From Candidatus Zixiibacteriota bacterium (GTDB taxonomy: Bacteria > Zixibacteria > MSB-5A5 > GN15 > JAAZOE01), in contig DAOUTW010000025.1 of NCBI GenBank assembly GCA_030668485.1, positions 1-61,760 of the forward strand: a stretch of 61,760 bases of DNA, written 5' to 3'. The notes beneath the pieces are model-generated. The model was given only the letters and a program-made list of their open reading frames with translations, made no database searches and was not told the DNA's origin. Position numbers and translations under genes: made by a program. Shown piece by piece: positions 24,300-33,157 of the stretch (the first letter of the stretch is position 1; every line of letters begins with the position of its first letter).

Positions 24300-24522
24300 G
24301 CACTCACCTCCTTCAGACAAATTAGACAATACAAAACACGCCGGTTATCCGGCCTATAACTTTGATTCAAATGAGAAACAGGAATTAATGCCAATCAGTG
24401 AAGAATAGTATGTTGAACAAATCATGTCAAGGAATTACTAATTTATTGGGGCATGTGCCATGTCGACTCGTGAGACGCTATTGTCTGTCTCGCCATATAT
24501 TTTGCCATGTGTCCCCTGCTAG

Positions 24523-24550
24523 GCGACAGCCAAAATCAGGCTTCTGCCTG
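24523..24550 (-). repeat. hairpin/T-tract/GGCTGTCGC element overlapping recN stop
   Basis: On the minus strand CAGGC-AGAA-GCCTG (24537-24550), ATTTT, then GGCTGTCGC (24523-24531). The recN stop TGA is within the right arm, so the last recN codons are also half of the hairpin. It likely serves as the recN terminator. Confidence 0.75.
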
Positions 24551-26188
24551 GCCGGCCATACGGGCTAATTCTTGTTTGAGTTCGCGGCCTTTGATTTCTT
24601 TGACAGCGATGATATTGCGGCCGTTATTAAGCGATTTACTGACCGCCAGATGATGATCGGCCTGCTCGGCCACGGGGGAGAGGTGACTGATGGTGATGAC
24701 CTGATGCCTCTTCGATAGCTCTTTCAATTTCTCGCCCAGCCTGATGGCGGTGGTCCCGCCGATACCGGTGTCGATCTCATCGAAGATAATCGTCGGGAGG
24801 TGATATTTCCCGGCAATGACGATAAGGAGGGCAAGCATAATACGCGACACCTCACCGCCCGATGCGATCTTGACCAGCGGCTTGATCGGTTCATTCGGAT
24901 TGGTCGAAATCAGAAACTCGATATTTTCCAGACCATGCGGATATGCGGCCACTTTCTCGCCATCGACCTCGAAACCGTTGGCATCGTGCTCAGTCTGGAA
25001 ATCGATTTTAAATTTGGCCTTACTGATCGCCAAATCGCTTAGCTGTTTCTCGACCTTCTTCTCCAGAACGGGGGCTTTTGCCCTTCGTTTGGCTGAAATC
25101 TCGACTGCCAGATCAAGATATGATTTTTGGGCATTGGCCAATTTTGCCGAAAGGTTTTTAATAAGAGTCTCGAAATCATCGGCGCCCATTGACTGCTTTT
25201 GCAATTCATCGAGCTTATCCGGAAGTCCCGCCTCATCGGTGCCGTATTTTTTCCTCAGGCGATACAATTCCGCCAGGCGACCGTTTATTTCCTCCAGCCG
25301 TTCCGGATTATCCTCCAGCCGCGACAGATACGATTCCAGATTGCGGGTCAATTCATTGAGGTTGATGACGCTTTCACTCAAGAGTGCCGCTTCCGGTTCC
25401 AGTTGTTTATCCAGCCCAGCCGCCTGCTTCAATTGTTTATCGAGTTGTGACAAGATTGTATTGACGGCATTATCGTTTTCACTAAGAGTGGCTACCGCCA
25501 CCTGTCCGGCCTCCATCAGAGTTCGCACCGACTGCAGCCGTTTGCTCTCCTCTCCCAACTCCTGCTCTTCACCGGCTCTAATGCTGGCCCCGGTCAATTC
25601 GTCGATCTGGAAATTGATCAGTTCCAGTTTTTCCTTCATGGCAGCGGCATTATTGCAGGCATCATCAAGTTGTTTCTGAAGAGTATGATACTCCTGATAT
25701 AATCCAGCCAGCTTCTCCACGGCCTTTGCTACTCCGGCAAAGCTGTCCAGAAAGCGGAGATGCTGGTCAATTTCCAGCAATTGCCGATGACCCTGCTGCG
25801 AATGAAAATCAACCAGCAGGGGAGAAGCATGACGCACTTTGGCCAGAACCGCCGGAGAACCGTCTATGAGGCATTTCGAAGCCCCCGATTGGGTGACTTC
25901 CCGCTCAAAGCAGAGTTGCGCTGCGACGGGCGTTTCAAGAATATTTTTGAGTTTCGCTTTTAGGGGGGAGGTCGATGAGATACTGAACTCGGTTTTGATC
26001 GAAGCTTTCTTTGTCCCGTGGCGGATATGATCGCGGTCGGCCCGTCCGCCCAGGGTCAGCGCCAGTCCGCCGATGATAACCGATTTGCCGGCACCGGTTT
26101 CACCGGTAAGAACAGTAAGCCCCGGTCCAAAATCGATCTCGACTTTTTCGACCAGGGCATAGTTTTCGATCGTCAGTTTTTTGAGCAA
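24536..26188 (-). CDS. recN: DNA repair protein RecN
   Basis: 550 residues, full-length SMC-like ATPase for double-strand-break repair. Walker A GETGAGKS at 29-36, a long coiled coil in the middle (about 150-380), an ABC signature 'ASGGEVSRIMLAL', Walker B 'TIIFDEIDTGIGG', and a final 'QVITISHLSPVAEQAD' His-switch region. Starts two bp after the ASCH-wHTH gene, so co-transcribed with it and probably with dnaG. Its stop codon lies in a hairpin element (24523-24550). Confidence 0.97.
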   Translation of the reverse strand: MLKKLTIENYALVEKVEIDFGPGLTVLTGETGAGKSVIIGGLALTLGGRADRDHIRHGTKKASIKTEFSISSTSPLKAKLKNILETPVAAQLCFEREVTQSGASKCLIDGSPAVLAKVRHASPLLVDFHSQQGHRQLLEIDQHLRFLDSFAGVAKAVEKLAGLYQEYHTLQKQLDDACNNAAAMKEKLELINFQIDELTGASIRAGEEQELGEESKRLQSVRTLMEAGQVAVATLSENDNAVNTILSQLDKQLKQAAGLDKQLEPEAALLSESVINLNELTRNLESYLSRLEDNPERLEEINGRLAELYRLRKKYGTDEAGLPDKLDELQKQSMGADDFETLIKNLSAKLANAQKSYLDLAVEISAKRRAKAPVLEKKVEKQLSDLAISKAKFKIDFQTEHDANGFEVDGEKVAAYPHGLENIEFLISTNPNEPIKPLVKIASGGEVSRIMLALLIVIAGKYHLPTIIFDEIDTGIGGTTAIRLGEKLKELSKRHQVITISHLSPVAEQADHHLAVSKSLNNGRNIIAVKEIKGRELKQELARMAGQAEA

Positions 26189-26190
26189 GG

Positions 26191-26787
26191 CTAAATCTGA
26201 CTGTCAAGGAACGCCTTCCCGCGCAGGGTGATGACATATCCCTCCCGCCGGGAAGATATCATTCCCTCGTTTTTGAGTTGTGTCATCCGTTTTCTGACTT
26301 CATCGCGCGGCAGATCGAATTTCTTGGCAATCGCCAGAGAATTCTGAGCTTTTTCTATATCAAGAAACTCCATGATCTCTTCCGATTTGGTTTCGATATC
26401 GGAGAGAACATCGATCTCGACCAGCCGTTCCATAATCTTGATCATTTCCCGCTCATTCGGTTTGACACCGGCTGCGGTACGATTTTCGGAACCGAGATAG
26501 GAGTATTTGATCCTGATGATTCTGCCCGATCCGAAATTGAATCCGGGATTCCGTTTCCGGAACATAGCTTTGAACTCATCCAGATCGTAAAACCCGGCAG
26601 CACTCAGGTCTTCCTCAGTAATTTTCTTAAAATCGACATACCCGACTTCTTCGACCCGGACAAATCCCAGAAGGAATGACTTGTATTCCTTGCCTGCCTC
26701 GACTCGTATTCTGTCCCAATCGCGGAAGGTTACGGTCAGTTCGCCGTTTCTGACTTGATCGTGTTCTTCTTTAGGAAAAAGCAGCAT
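26191..26787 (-). CDS. ASCH/PUA-like domain protein with C-terminal winged helix
   Basis: 198 residues. The N-terminal half (about 1-95) has the ASCH pattern 'NGELTVTFRDWDRIRVEAGKEY' and 'EEDLSAAGFYDLDEF'; ASCH domains are PUA-related RNA-binding folds. The C-terminal part (about 130-195) reads as a winged helix: 'NSLAIAKKFDLPRDEVRKRMTQLKNEGMISSRREGYVITLRGKAFL'. It may thus bind RNA and DNA or a modified nucleotide. It lies between dnaG and recN (68 bp and 2 bp gaps), suggesting a genome-maintenance or stress role, but that is inference. Confidence 0.65.
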   Translation of the reverse strand: MLLFPKEEHDQVRNGELTVTFRDWDRIRVEAGKEYKSFLLGFVRVEEVGYVDFKKITEEDLSAAGFYDLDEFKAMFRKRNPGFNFGSGRIIRIKYSYLGSENRTAAGVKPNEREMIKIMERLVEIDVLSDIETKSEEIMEFLDIEKAQNSLAIAKKFDLPRDEVRKRMTQLKNEGMISSRREGYVITLRGKAFLDSQI

Positions 26788-26855
26788 CTAAATTCACCTC
26801 AGTTATAACATGGAAATCCACAACACCTTTGGTCACGGCAGATAATAAACGGTAT

Positions 26856-28589
26856 TTAAGGTCGTTTTTCAAGCAGATATTTTATTTCTTGGGTCAATTT
26901 TTGGGCCGTTTCCCGGTCGGCCTTCTTCTCCGCCTCTGCAAGTTGCTCCTTTAGCCCCGAAATTTGCCTATCCCGCTTCTGGTTGAGAATCATCTGCTTA
27001 TACTCCTTGACGATACCGCTCAGGTCGAGATCACCCCATTCCAAAGTAGAAATAAACGATAATCCCGATTTTTCGACCTCATCGTCAATCGCCTCGATCA
27101 GCTTGTCGGGGTTGATTTCCCCCGAAGCGCGATACGATTCGATCATCAGCGCATAGAGCGCTTTATGCCCTGGACCGCTTAAATCGTCAGGTGAGATATC
27201 ATTCCAGGCGGTCTCAATCAAGGGTGGCCGGGTGACAAATATCGAAAGAAATTCCGATTCCAAAACATTGGTATTCCGTACCCGTTCCGGCAGCTTTTCT
27301 ACCATTTTTGAATGTTTCGTATCCGACCGAAAAGATGACACCGGGAGGGTCAATCGTTCGGAGGCGGACGCAATAAAAATGTCTCGTTTCAGGGGATCGT
27401 CGATTTTTCCCGCCAGTGACCGTACTTCACGAACCACAGTCTCCTTTTCGCGACTGGTCATGGCCGAGGTGTCGCTTTTGTTGAATCGGAATGAGATATA
27501 GCTGATCCCGTTCTCGGTCAACTCATGAACCGCTGCGGCTCCATGTTCCCGGACAAAGGAGTCGGGGTCATGCCCCTGCGGCGGGTTGACAATTATCGGA
27601 TCTATGCCTGCATTATAAAAATGCTCAACCGATCGCAGCGTGGCATTGCGGCCTGCGGAATCGGAATCGAAAAAGAGATATGATTTCTGGGCAAAACGCC
27701 CCAGAAGTTTGGCCTGCTGCGGCGTAAAGGCGGTTCCGGACACGGCGACAACATTTTCAATACCAGCCTGAAATAAGGACAGGAAGTCGAAATACCCTTC
27801 CACCAAAAAGGCCGACCCGGCATCACGGATCGCGGTTTTGGAGAAATTCATCCCGTATAGAATAAAAGATTTGCTATAAATCGGGGTTTCGGGTGAATTC
27901 ATGTATTTAGCAGGTTCGCCCTTTTTAAGAGTTCGTCCTCCGAAGCCGACGATTTTTCCGCCGAGATTATAAATCGGAATCATCAGGCGCATCCGAAAAC
28001 GATCATAATATTCGCCGGTCTTATCCGATTTGATCGCCAGCCCTGCCTCGGCCAGCTCCTGCGGTTTGATATCTTTTTTGCGCGCGTATGCTTCCAGTCC
28101 ATGCCAGTCGTCGATCGCCAGACCGATTTGAAATTTCTCCACAATTTCCGGCTTCAGGCCGCGCTTTTGATACAGATAATATTCTATTTTCTCCCGGTAG
28201 GTTTTGTTTTTCAGATTTTTCTGAAAGAATTCGGCGGCGACACTGTTGGCATAGAGCATCCGCTCGGTACGGGTATCTTCCTTTTTCTCATAGCGGGGAA
28301 GGGCAATACCATAACGGTCGGCCAGCGATTTGATCGCCTCGATGAAGGAGAGCTTTTCATACTCCATCAGGAAGGTGAAAACATTGCCGCCTTTGCCGCA
28401 GCCGAAACAATGAAAAATCTGCTTGTCGGGCGAGACCGAAAAAGACGGCGTCTTTTCATTGTGAAAAGGGCAGAGGCCCATGAAATTTCGACCGCGCTTT
28501 TTTAGCGCGACATATCCGGAAATAATTTCGACGATGTCGGCCGCTGTCCGGATTTCATCAATTTTATTTTCTGGAATTCGACCGGCCAT
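26856..28589 (-). CDS. dnaG: DNA primase
   Basis: 577 residues. Makes RNA primers at the replication fork. The CHC2 zinc finger has Cys40, His43, Cys61 and Cys64 (CPFH...CFGC). The RNA polymerase/TOPRIM core (about 255-345) contains FLVEGYFDFLSL and the metal-binding FFDSDSAG. The C-terminal helicase-binding part ends in a charged coil 'LKEQLAEAEKKADRETAQKL'. The ATG follows the mutS2 TAA with no spacer. The rpsU-dnaG linkage of the classical macromolecular synthesis operon is preserved loosely (rpsU is 4 kb upstream). Confidence 0.97.
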   Translation of the reverse strand: MAGRIPENKIDEIRTAADIVEIISGYVALKKRGRNFMGLCPFHNEKTPSFSVSPDKQIFHCFGCGKGGNVFTFLMEYEKLSFIEAIKSLADRYGIALPRYEKKEDTRTERMLYANSVAAEFFQKNLKNKTYREKIEYYLYQKRGLKPEIVEKFQIGLAIDDWHGLEAYARKKDIKPQELAEAGLAIKSDKTGEYYDRFRMRLMIPIYNLGGKIVGFGGRTLKKGEPAKYMNSPETPIYSKSFILYGMNFSKTAIRDAGSAFLVEGYFDFLSLFQAGIENVVAVSGTAFTPQQAKLLGRFAQKSYLFFDSDSAGRNATLRSVEHFYNAGIDPIIVNPPQGHDPDSFVREHGAAAVHELTENGISYISFRFNKSDTSAMTSREKETVVREVRSLAGKIDDPLKRDIFIASASERLTLPVSSFRSDTKHSKMVEKLPERVRNTNVLESEFLSIFVTRPPLIETAWNDISPDDLSGPGHKALYALMIESYRASGEINPDKLIEAIDDEVEKSGLSFISTLEWGDLDLSGIVKEYKQMILNQKRDRQISGLKEQLAEAEKKADRETAQKLTQEIKYLLEKRP

Positions 28590-30980
28590 TTATTGTTTGA
28601 GACGGGCGATGGTTACCCCGTGTCCTCCCTCGTTCCAATCACCTATACGAATCGTATCGACCGCCCGATGCGATTTCAGGTAGGTCGACAGGTTTTTCCT
28701 GAGTCGTCCGGTTCCTTTGCCATGAATAATATATACCTGACCGACTCCGGCCAACATGGCATCATCCAGAAATTTCTCCAGTGCCTCCAGCGCCTCATCG
28801 ACGGTCATGCCACGCAGCATAATTTCGGGGCTGAATTCGCCTTCGGCGGCAGCCGCATGAACAGTGCTCGTCTTACGATATTTCTGCGTCCCGTCAAACT
28901 TTTTGCCCGACTTTTTTCGCGTCAATTCAATGGTGTCAACCGTCATGAAGGCCGATCCGATGGCAACCTTGGCTTTCTTTTTGCCGATCATCTCGACCAC
29001 TTCTCCTTCAGTATTGAATTTCTCGATCCAGACAGTATCGCCTTTCTTCAAAACCCGGCCGTCACCGGTTTTATTTTCGGCGGTTGCTTTCTTCAATTTG
29101 CTCGCCTCATCGGCGCGCTTATGAATAGTGTGGTGCCCTTCCTTTACTTTCTCCGGCGACGCCTGCGATTCCCGAATACTTTTTACGAGCCGATCGATTT
29201 CACGCTTGCCCTCTTTAAGCTGTTGTTCCAGCTTCTCGACATATTCCCGCGAGAGATTCTTTTCTTTTTGGTCTACCTCGGCGTGACGAGCCTTAAATTG
29301 TTCCTCAAGGGTTTTGGCCCCGGTCAGTCTTGTCTCCAGTTCCTTTTTGCGGTGCTGAAGGGAATCAAGATCATTATCGAGTTTGGCAATAAGTTTATCG
29401 AGGGAACGCTCATCGGACCCAAGGAGAACCGAGGCCTTATCGGCCATCTCGGATGGCAGGCCGAGGCGCCGCGCGATGTCGATTGCATAACTGGAACCGG
29501 GAAGACCGAGTTTGAGACGGAATGTCGGCTCAAGATTCTCCCGGTCAAATTCCAGGGAGGCATTAAGCAGTTCCGGATGTTCGAGAGGGAGGGTTTTCAA
29601 TTGTGAATAATGGGTGGTGGCGATCAGGTTGCTACCCCGTTCCAGAAGAGTCAGGATAATGACTTCGGCCAGCGCCGCACCCTCTTTGGGGTCGGTGCCG
29701 GCGCCTATTTCGTCAAGAAGGATCAGCGAATTATCATCGGCGTCGTTGACGGCGGCGATAATGTTCCGAATATGGGAGGAGAAAGTCGAGAGCGAAAGCT
29801 CCAGCGATTGTTCATCTCCGATATCGGCATAAATCTTACCATAAATACCGATCGTGCTTTTATGATCGGCCGATATTTCCAGTCCTGACATCGCCATCAG
29901 GGTCAGGAGGCCGATAGCCTTCAATGCCACTGTTTTGCCGCCGGTGTTGGGGCCGGTGACCAGCAGGCTCTGGGTGCTGTCGTTGAGGCTGATACTAAGC
30001 GGAACGACATCCTTGCCCGATCCGGCAGCATAGATCAAAAGAGGATGGCGAGCGTCCAGCAAATTGAGACAGCCGTGATCGGAAATAACCGGAGAAGAGG
30101 CCTCAATTTTGAGGGCGAAAGAAGCTTTGGCATGGACACAATCAAGAAAGCCATAGGTATCGAGGTCGGCAGCGATATGATCGGCTGCTTCACCGACCAT
30201 GGATGTCAATTCCCGTAGAATGCGGTCGATCTCCAGCCTTTCGTCCTGCTGGAGCTGGCGCAGTTTGTTGTTGAACGGGATCGCGGAACTCGGCTCGACA
30301 AACAAGGTCGCGCCGCTGTGAGATTTGTCGTGGACAATACCGGCATCGGCGCGGAAATCGCCGGAAAGAACCGGGATAACAAAGCGACCTTCACGCATCG
30401 TTATGACATCATCCTGCCATCCGGCATGTTTACGGCGAGAACCGAGAATCCGCTCCAGGTGTCCCTTGAGCTTCAATTCCGAATCACCCAAATCGCGCCG
30501 GATACGTGCCAGAGAAGAGGAGGCCGAACTAAGAATATCTCCGGACGAATCGACCGCCTTTCCGATTGCTTTCGAGATTTCCGGTTTCGGATGGAAACGG
30601 TCGATTATTTCAGATACATCCGGGAATTTCTCTTTGCGGTCTTCACTCTTGCGGTAATTGCTCAAATCGCCGACGGTATCGAGGAACAGCTTGATTTCCA
30701 AAAGAGATTTTGGCTCGAGGTGGATGCCATCGACGCGGGACTTTTCTATCAGTTCTGAAAGGTCCTCGATCCGCTGAAGCGGCATCGCCTCTTCGAACCG
30801 GATGATATCACGCATCTGAGCCGACTGGCGTAGCGATTGTTCAATGGCTTTCCGGTCGAAAATCGGGCGTATTTTTTCGGCGTACCCTTTACCATACGGC
30901 GAAAGGGTAGATCCCGCGATAATCTCACATATCCGCGAGAATTCGAGAACCTTCAATGAATGAGTATCTATCTCTTGCAT
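28590..30980 (-). CDS. mutS2: MutS2 (RqcU) family ATPase with Smr domain
   Basis: 796 residues. The N-terminal clamp/lever begins 'SLKVLEFSRICEIIAG', the usual MutS2 start. Walker A GPNTGGKT is at 343-350, followed by the Walker B 'LILLDEIGAGTDP' and signature region. A coiled coil lies about 510-620, and a C-terminal Smr domain about 718-795 with HGKGTGRLR at 753. The usual Smr signature LDLRG is IMLRG here (about 720-724): the Asp is Met. MutS2 suppresses recombination and/or rescues collided ribosomes. There is no ribosome site: the ATG is two bases after the T-tract of an intrinsic terminator (30983-31014). Confidence 0.95.
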   Translation of the reverse strand: MQEIDTHSLKVLEFSRICEIIAGSTLSPYGKGYAEKIRPIFDRKAIEQSLRQSAQMRDIIRFEEAMPLQRIEDLSELIEKSRVDGIHLEPKSLLEIKLFLDTVGDLSNYRKSEDRKEKFPDVSEIIDRFHPKPEISKAIGKAVDSSGDILSSASSSLARIRRDLGDSELKLKGHLERILGSRRKHAGWQDDVITMREGRFVIPVLSGDFRADAGIVHDKSHSGATLFVEPSSAIPFNNKLRQLQQDERLEIDRILRELTSMVGEAADHIAADLDTYGFLDCVHAKASFALKIEASSPVISDHGCLNLLDARHPLLIYAAGSGKDVVPLSISLNDSTQSLLVTGPNTGGKTVALKAIGLLTLMAMSGLEISADHKSTIGIYGKIYADIGDEQSLELSLSTFSSHIRNIIAAVNDADDNSLILLDEIGAGTDPKEGAALAEVIILTLLERGSNLIATTHYSQLKTLPLEHPELLNASLEFDRENLEPTFRLKLGLPGSSYAIDIARRLGLPSEMADKASVLLGSDERSLDKLIAKLDNDLDSLQHRKKELETRLTGAKTLEEQFKARHAEVDQKEKNLSREYVEKLEQQLKEGKREIDRLVKSIRESQASPEKVKEGHHTIHKRADEASKLKKATAENKTGDGRVLKKGDTVWIEKFNTEGEVVEMIGKKKAKVAIGSAFMTVDTIELTRKKSGKKFDGTQKYRKTSTVHAAAAEGEFSPEIMLRGMTVDEALEALEKFLDDAMLAGVGQVYIIHGKGTGRLRKNLSTYLKSHRAVDTIRIGDWNEGGHGVTIARLKQ

Positions 30981-30982
30981 AT

Positions 30983-31014
30983 AAAAAACCGGCGGTTAAA
31001 TTAAAACCGCCGGT
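30983..31014 (-). terminator. Rho-independent terminator between cvpA and mutS2
   Basis: On the minus strand ACCGGCGGTT and AACCGCCGGT pair perfectly around a short AT loop, followed by TTTTTT and then AT-ATG, the mutS2 start codon. It ends transcripts from the HIT-rpsU-yqeY-cvpA unit, or forms the mutS2 5' leader. Confidence 0.9.
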
Positions 31015-31042
31015 AACATACAATAATTTTGCGAGATTTCAA
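31015..31042 (-). promoter_or_regulatory. candidate mutS2 promoter
   Basis: Minus-strand TTGAAA (31037-31042), 16-bp spacer, TATGTT (31015-31020). Transcription would start at about the first base of the terminator hairpin, so the mutS2 mRNA would begin with that hairpin. Strength uncertain. Confidence 0.4.
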
Positions 31043-31052
31043 ACGATTTAGG

Positions 31053-31673
31053 TCATTCAGCGCCGACACTGAGAAATCGTTCGATCTGGAAAAGGACCGA
31101 TTCCACTTCGGCCTGAGTCGTGGCATCGAGCGATATCGACGATTTTTTCAATTCCAGGGCCGATTCAACCTTAGAATAAAAAGAAGGGTTATGAGAATGA
31201 AGGGCGCTGCTGGATTCATACATAATCGGAACCGTCTTGATCAGGGTAGGGCCGAAGAAAGAATTCTCCACCGCCAGGTAAAAACTGGCCGGCATCGGCA
31301 GCAAAAAGAGCAGGAAGAATACAAAGGAAATAACCACCCAGCCTCGCGCGAATCCGATAAAGGCGCCGCCCATCTGGTCTTTTTTCCCTTTTCTTTCCAG
31401 ATGGATAATTTTGGCGATGCCGATACCGATCAACTTGAAAGTGGCATATGCCATTCCCAGGAGGAGTATAAAACTTAAAAAAGTAACCACCATCGGCGAT
31501 CCGCCGATTTTTTCATAAACGATGACCGAAAAGGAATCCATGAAATTGATGGAGACGACCACCGCCGGAATCAGGGTAATAAAGGCTGTTAATTCCCGAA
31601 TCAGTCCTTTTTTGGATCCAACGATTATCATCGCTATCAATAGCGCCAGCAGAACATAATCGACTATATTCAT
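31053..31673 (-). CDS. cvpA: CvpA family membrane protein
   Basis: 206 residues with four membrane helices in the CvpA pattern: 'NIVDYVLLALLIAMIIVGSKKGLIRELTAFITLIPAVVVSI' at the start, 'VVTFLSFILLLGMAYATFKLI', and 'GFARGWVVISFVFFLLFLLP'. CvpA is linked to colicin V production and envelope integrity; its biochemical role is unsettled. A GGAGG is upstream of the ATG. Its position upstream of mutS2 is widespread in bacteria. A strong terminator follows. Confidence 0.85.
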   Translation of the reverse strand: MNIVDYVLLALLIAMIIVGSKKGLIRELTAFITLIPAVVVSINFMDSFSVIVYEKIGGSPMVVTFLSFILLLGMAYATFKLIGIGIAKIIHLERKGKKDQMGGAFIGFARGWVVISFVFFLLFLLPMPASFYLAVENSFFGPTLIKTVPIMYESSSALHSHNPSFYSKVESALELKKSSISLDATTQAEVESVLFQIERFLSVGAE

Positions 31674-31880
31674 CCGCCACCTGTCCTCCGGTAATAATTT
31701 TCTCAGGGAAACCTATAAATATCAAAACCTTATGGCAACCAAAAAATTACCTAAAATCGACCATCCGATTGACTCCGCTTTTCAGATAATTATTACCATA
31801 GATCACAATCCACCGCCTGATTTGACATGCTTATAGACGGATTTACGGTAATTAATGGTCAATTGCAGATTTAAATATCG

Positions 31881-32327
31881 CTAAGAAAGAAGGCGTTTGA
31901 CAATCTGGCTGACCAGTTTACCGTCGGCCTTACCCTTAGTCTTTGGCATTAAAACCTTCATTACCTTGCCCAGATCGGAGATCGCCTCGGCCTCGGTTTC
32001 GGCAATCGCTTCTTTGACCAGTGCTTCGACTTCCTCTTCCGGCATATCTTCGGGGAGGTAGGCCTTGATAATTTCCAATTCTCTGGTTTCTTTGGCCACC
32101 AGATCTTCGCGGCCGCCGTTTTGGAATTGCTCGATCGAGTCTTTCCTCTGTTTGGCAGCGGAAGCCAAAACGCTCAAAATCTCTTCGTCGGTGAGTTTAT
32201 CGAGCTTATTATCGATTTGATAATACTTTATATTAGACTTAAGGCCCCTAAGAGTTGTCGCAGCTACCTGATCGCGACCCTTAAGGGCCTTTATTAAATC
32301 TTCGTCAATTCTTTTAAGGAGAGCCAT
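31881..32327 (-). CDS. yqeY: GatB/YqeY domain protein
   Basis: 148 residues, standard for YqeY, a standalone version of the tRNA-binding tail of GatB. The signatures 'LLKRIDEDLIKALKGRDQVAATTLRGLKSNIK' and the C-terminal 'SDLGKVMKVLMPKTKGKADGKLVSQIVKRLL' are clear. Role is probably tRNA-related but not firmly known. The ATG abuts the rpsU stop with no gap, so the pair is co-translated, a common rpsU-yqeY arrangement. Confidence 0.93.
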   Translation of the reverse strand: MALLKRIDEDLIKALKGRDQVAATTLRGLKSNIKYYQIDNKLDKLTDEEILSVLASAAKQRKDSIEQFQNGGREDLVAKETRELEIIKAYLPEDMPEEEVEALVKEAIAETEAEAISDLGKVMKVLMPKTKGKADGKLVSQIVKRLLS

Positions 32328-32525
32328 TTAGCGCTGATTCTCCTTCATAACTTTACGCAATTTGCGTTTCGCAGCATTGAGTTTACGTTTCTTGCGTTCG
32401 GACGGTTTTTCAAAATGCTGGTGTTTTTTGATGTCGGAGAGAATCCCCATCTTTTCGCAGAACTTGTTGAAGCGCCGCAAGGCTTTTTCGAAGGATTCGT
32501 CGTCCCGGACTTTAACGCCTGTCAT
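32328..32525 (-). CDS. rpsU: 30S ribosomal protein S21
   Basis: 65 residues. S21 (bS21) sits near the mRNA exit and anti-Shine-Dalgarno helix on the small subunit. The N-terminal 'VKVRDDESFEKALRRFNKFCEKMGI' and the basic C-terminus (KPSERKKRKLNAAKRKLRK) are typical. GGGAG lies about 12 bases before the ATG. It has its own candidate promoter and also follows the HIT gene. Confidence 0.97.
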   Translation of the reverse strand: MTGVKVRDDESFEKALRRFNKFCEKMGILSDIKKHQHFEKPSERKKRKLNAAKRKLRKVMKENQR

Positions 32526-32590
32526 ATATTAAGTATCACTCCCTTCAGTCGTGCTCAAGGTCTATCAAAATAATGCTTCATACCAAGATC

Positions 32591-32618
32591 AAGATATGTC
32601 ATTATTTAACTTAGTCAA
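32591..32618 (-). promoter_or_regulatory. candidate rpsU promoter
   Basis: Minus-strand TTGACT (32613-32618), 16-bp spacer, TATCTT (32591-32596), about 65 bp before the rpsU ATG in an AT-rich gap. Confidence 0.45.
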
Positions 32619-32631
32619 TAGAAATCTAAAC

Positions 32632-32979
32632 TTATTCCAGATCAATTTCAATCTTTCCCGGCTCCAACTTCTTGAGCCCGCTCATGAAATGAACGTGCAC
32701 GTGATAAACAATCTGGCCCCCCTGAGGGCCGTTGTTGATTAGCATCTGGAAACCGTTCTCCACACCCAACTGTTCGGCTAACCGGGCGCATACCTTGAAT
32801 AAATAGCTGATTTCCTCCGAAGGCGCGTCAAGAAATGTACGGTAATGCACTTTCGGGCAAACCAGCAAATGGATTTTGGCCTGCGGGCGATAGTCCTTAA
32901 AAACGATCACACGATCGTTTTCGAAGACAATTTCCGCCGGGGCGCTTTTGGTTATGATCTTACAAAAAATGCAATCCAA
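32632..32979 (-). CDS. HIT family nucleotide-binding protein
   Basis: 115 residues from a TTG at 32979, which has AAGGA six bases upstream and yields the normal HIT N-terminus (LDCIFCKII, zinc Cys4 and Cys7). The HIT motif HVHVH is at His94, His96 and His98 (Hint/PKCI type, hydrolyses adenosine phosphoramidates). A longer frame from 33126 exists, but a perfect promoter (33014-33042) lies inside it, so that extension is not translated. First gene of the HIT-rpsU-yqeY-cvpA unit. Confidence 0.92.
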   Translation of the reverse strand: MDCIFCKIITKSAPAEIVFENDRVIVFKDYRPQAKIHLLVCPKVHYRTFLDAPSEEISYLFKVCARLAEQLGVENGFQMLINNGPQGGQIVYHVHVHFMSGLKKLEPGKIEIDLE

Positions 32980-33013
32980 AGTCTTTTCCTTATAGGGTCG
33001 ATTGGGAGATTCT

Positions 33014-33042
33014 ATGGTATGTGATCGAAAGGCGATTGTCAA
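33014..33042 (-). promoter_or_regulatory. sigma70 promoter of the HIT-rpsU-yqeY-cvpA unit
   Basis: Minus-strand TTGACA (33037-33042, consensus), 17-bp spacer, TACCAT (33014-33019). It ends 34 bp before the HIT TTG start and supports that start. Confidence 0.75.
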
Positions 33043-33157
33043 GCGCCGTAGCCGGCCACAATCAAACACGCGAGCAAACAAGTTTGCGCGGGGACACCCA
33101 TAATCTTGCTCAGATATTTGGATCATTTCGGCGACAGCCTCAAACAGGCTTTGCCTG

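Noticed and set aside
24816-25679. 287-residue plus-strand open frame
   Set aside because: Shadow of recN; serine- and arginine-rich as is usual for antisense frames.
32980-33126. Longer N-terminus for the HIT protein
   Set aside because: A consensus promoter lies inside it and the family N-terminus matches the TTG at 32979.
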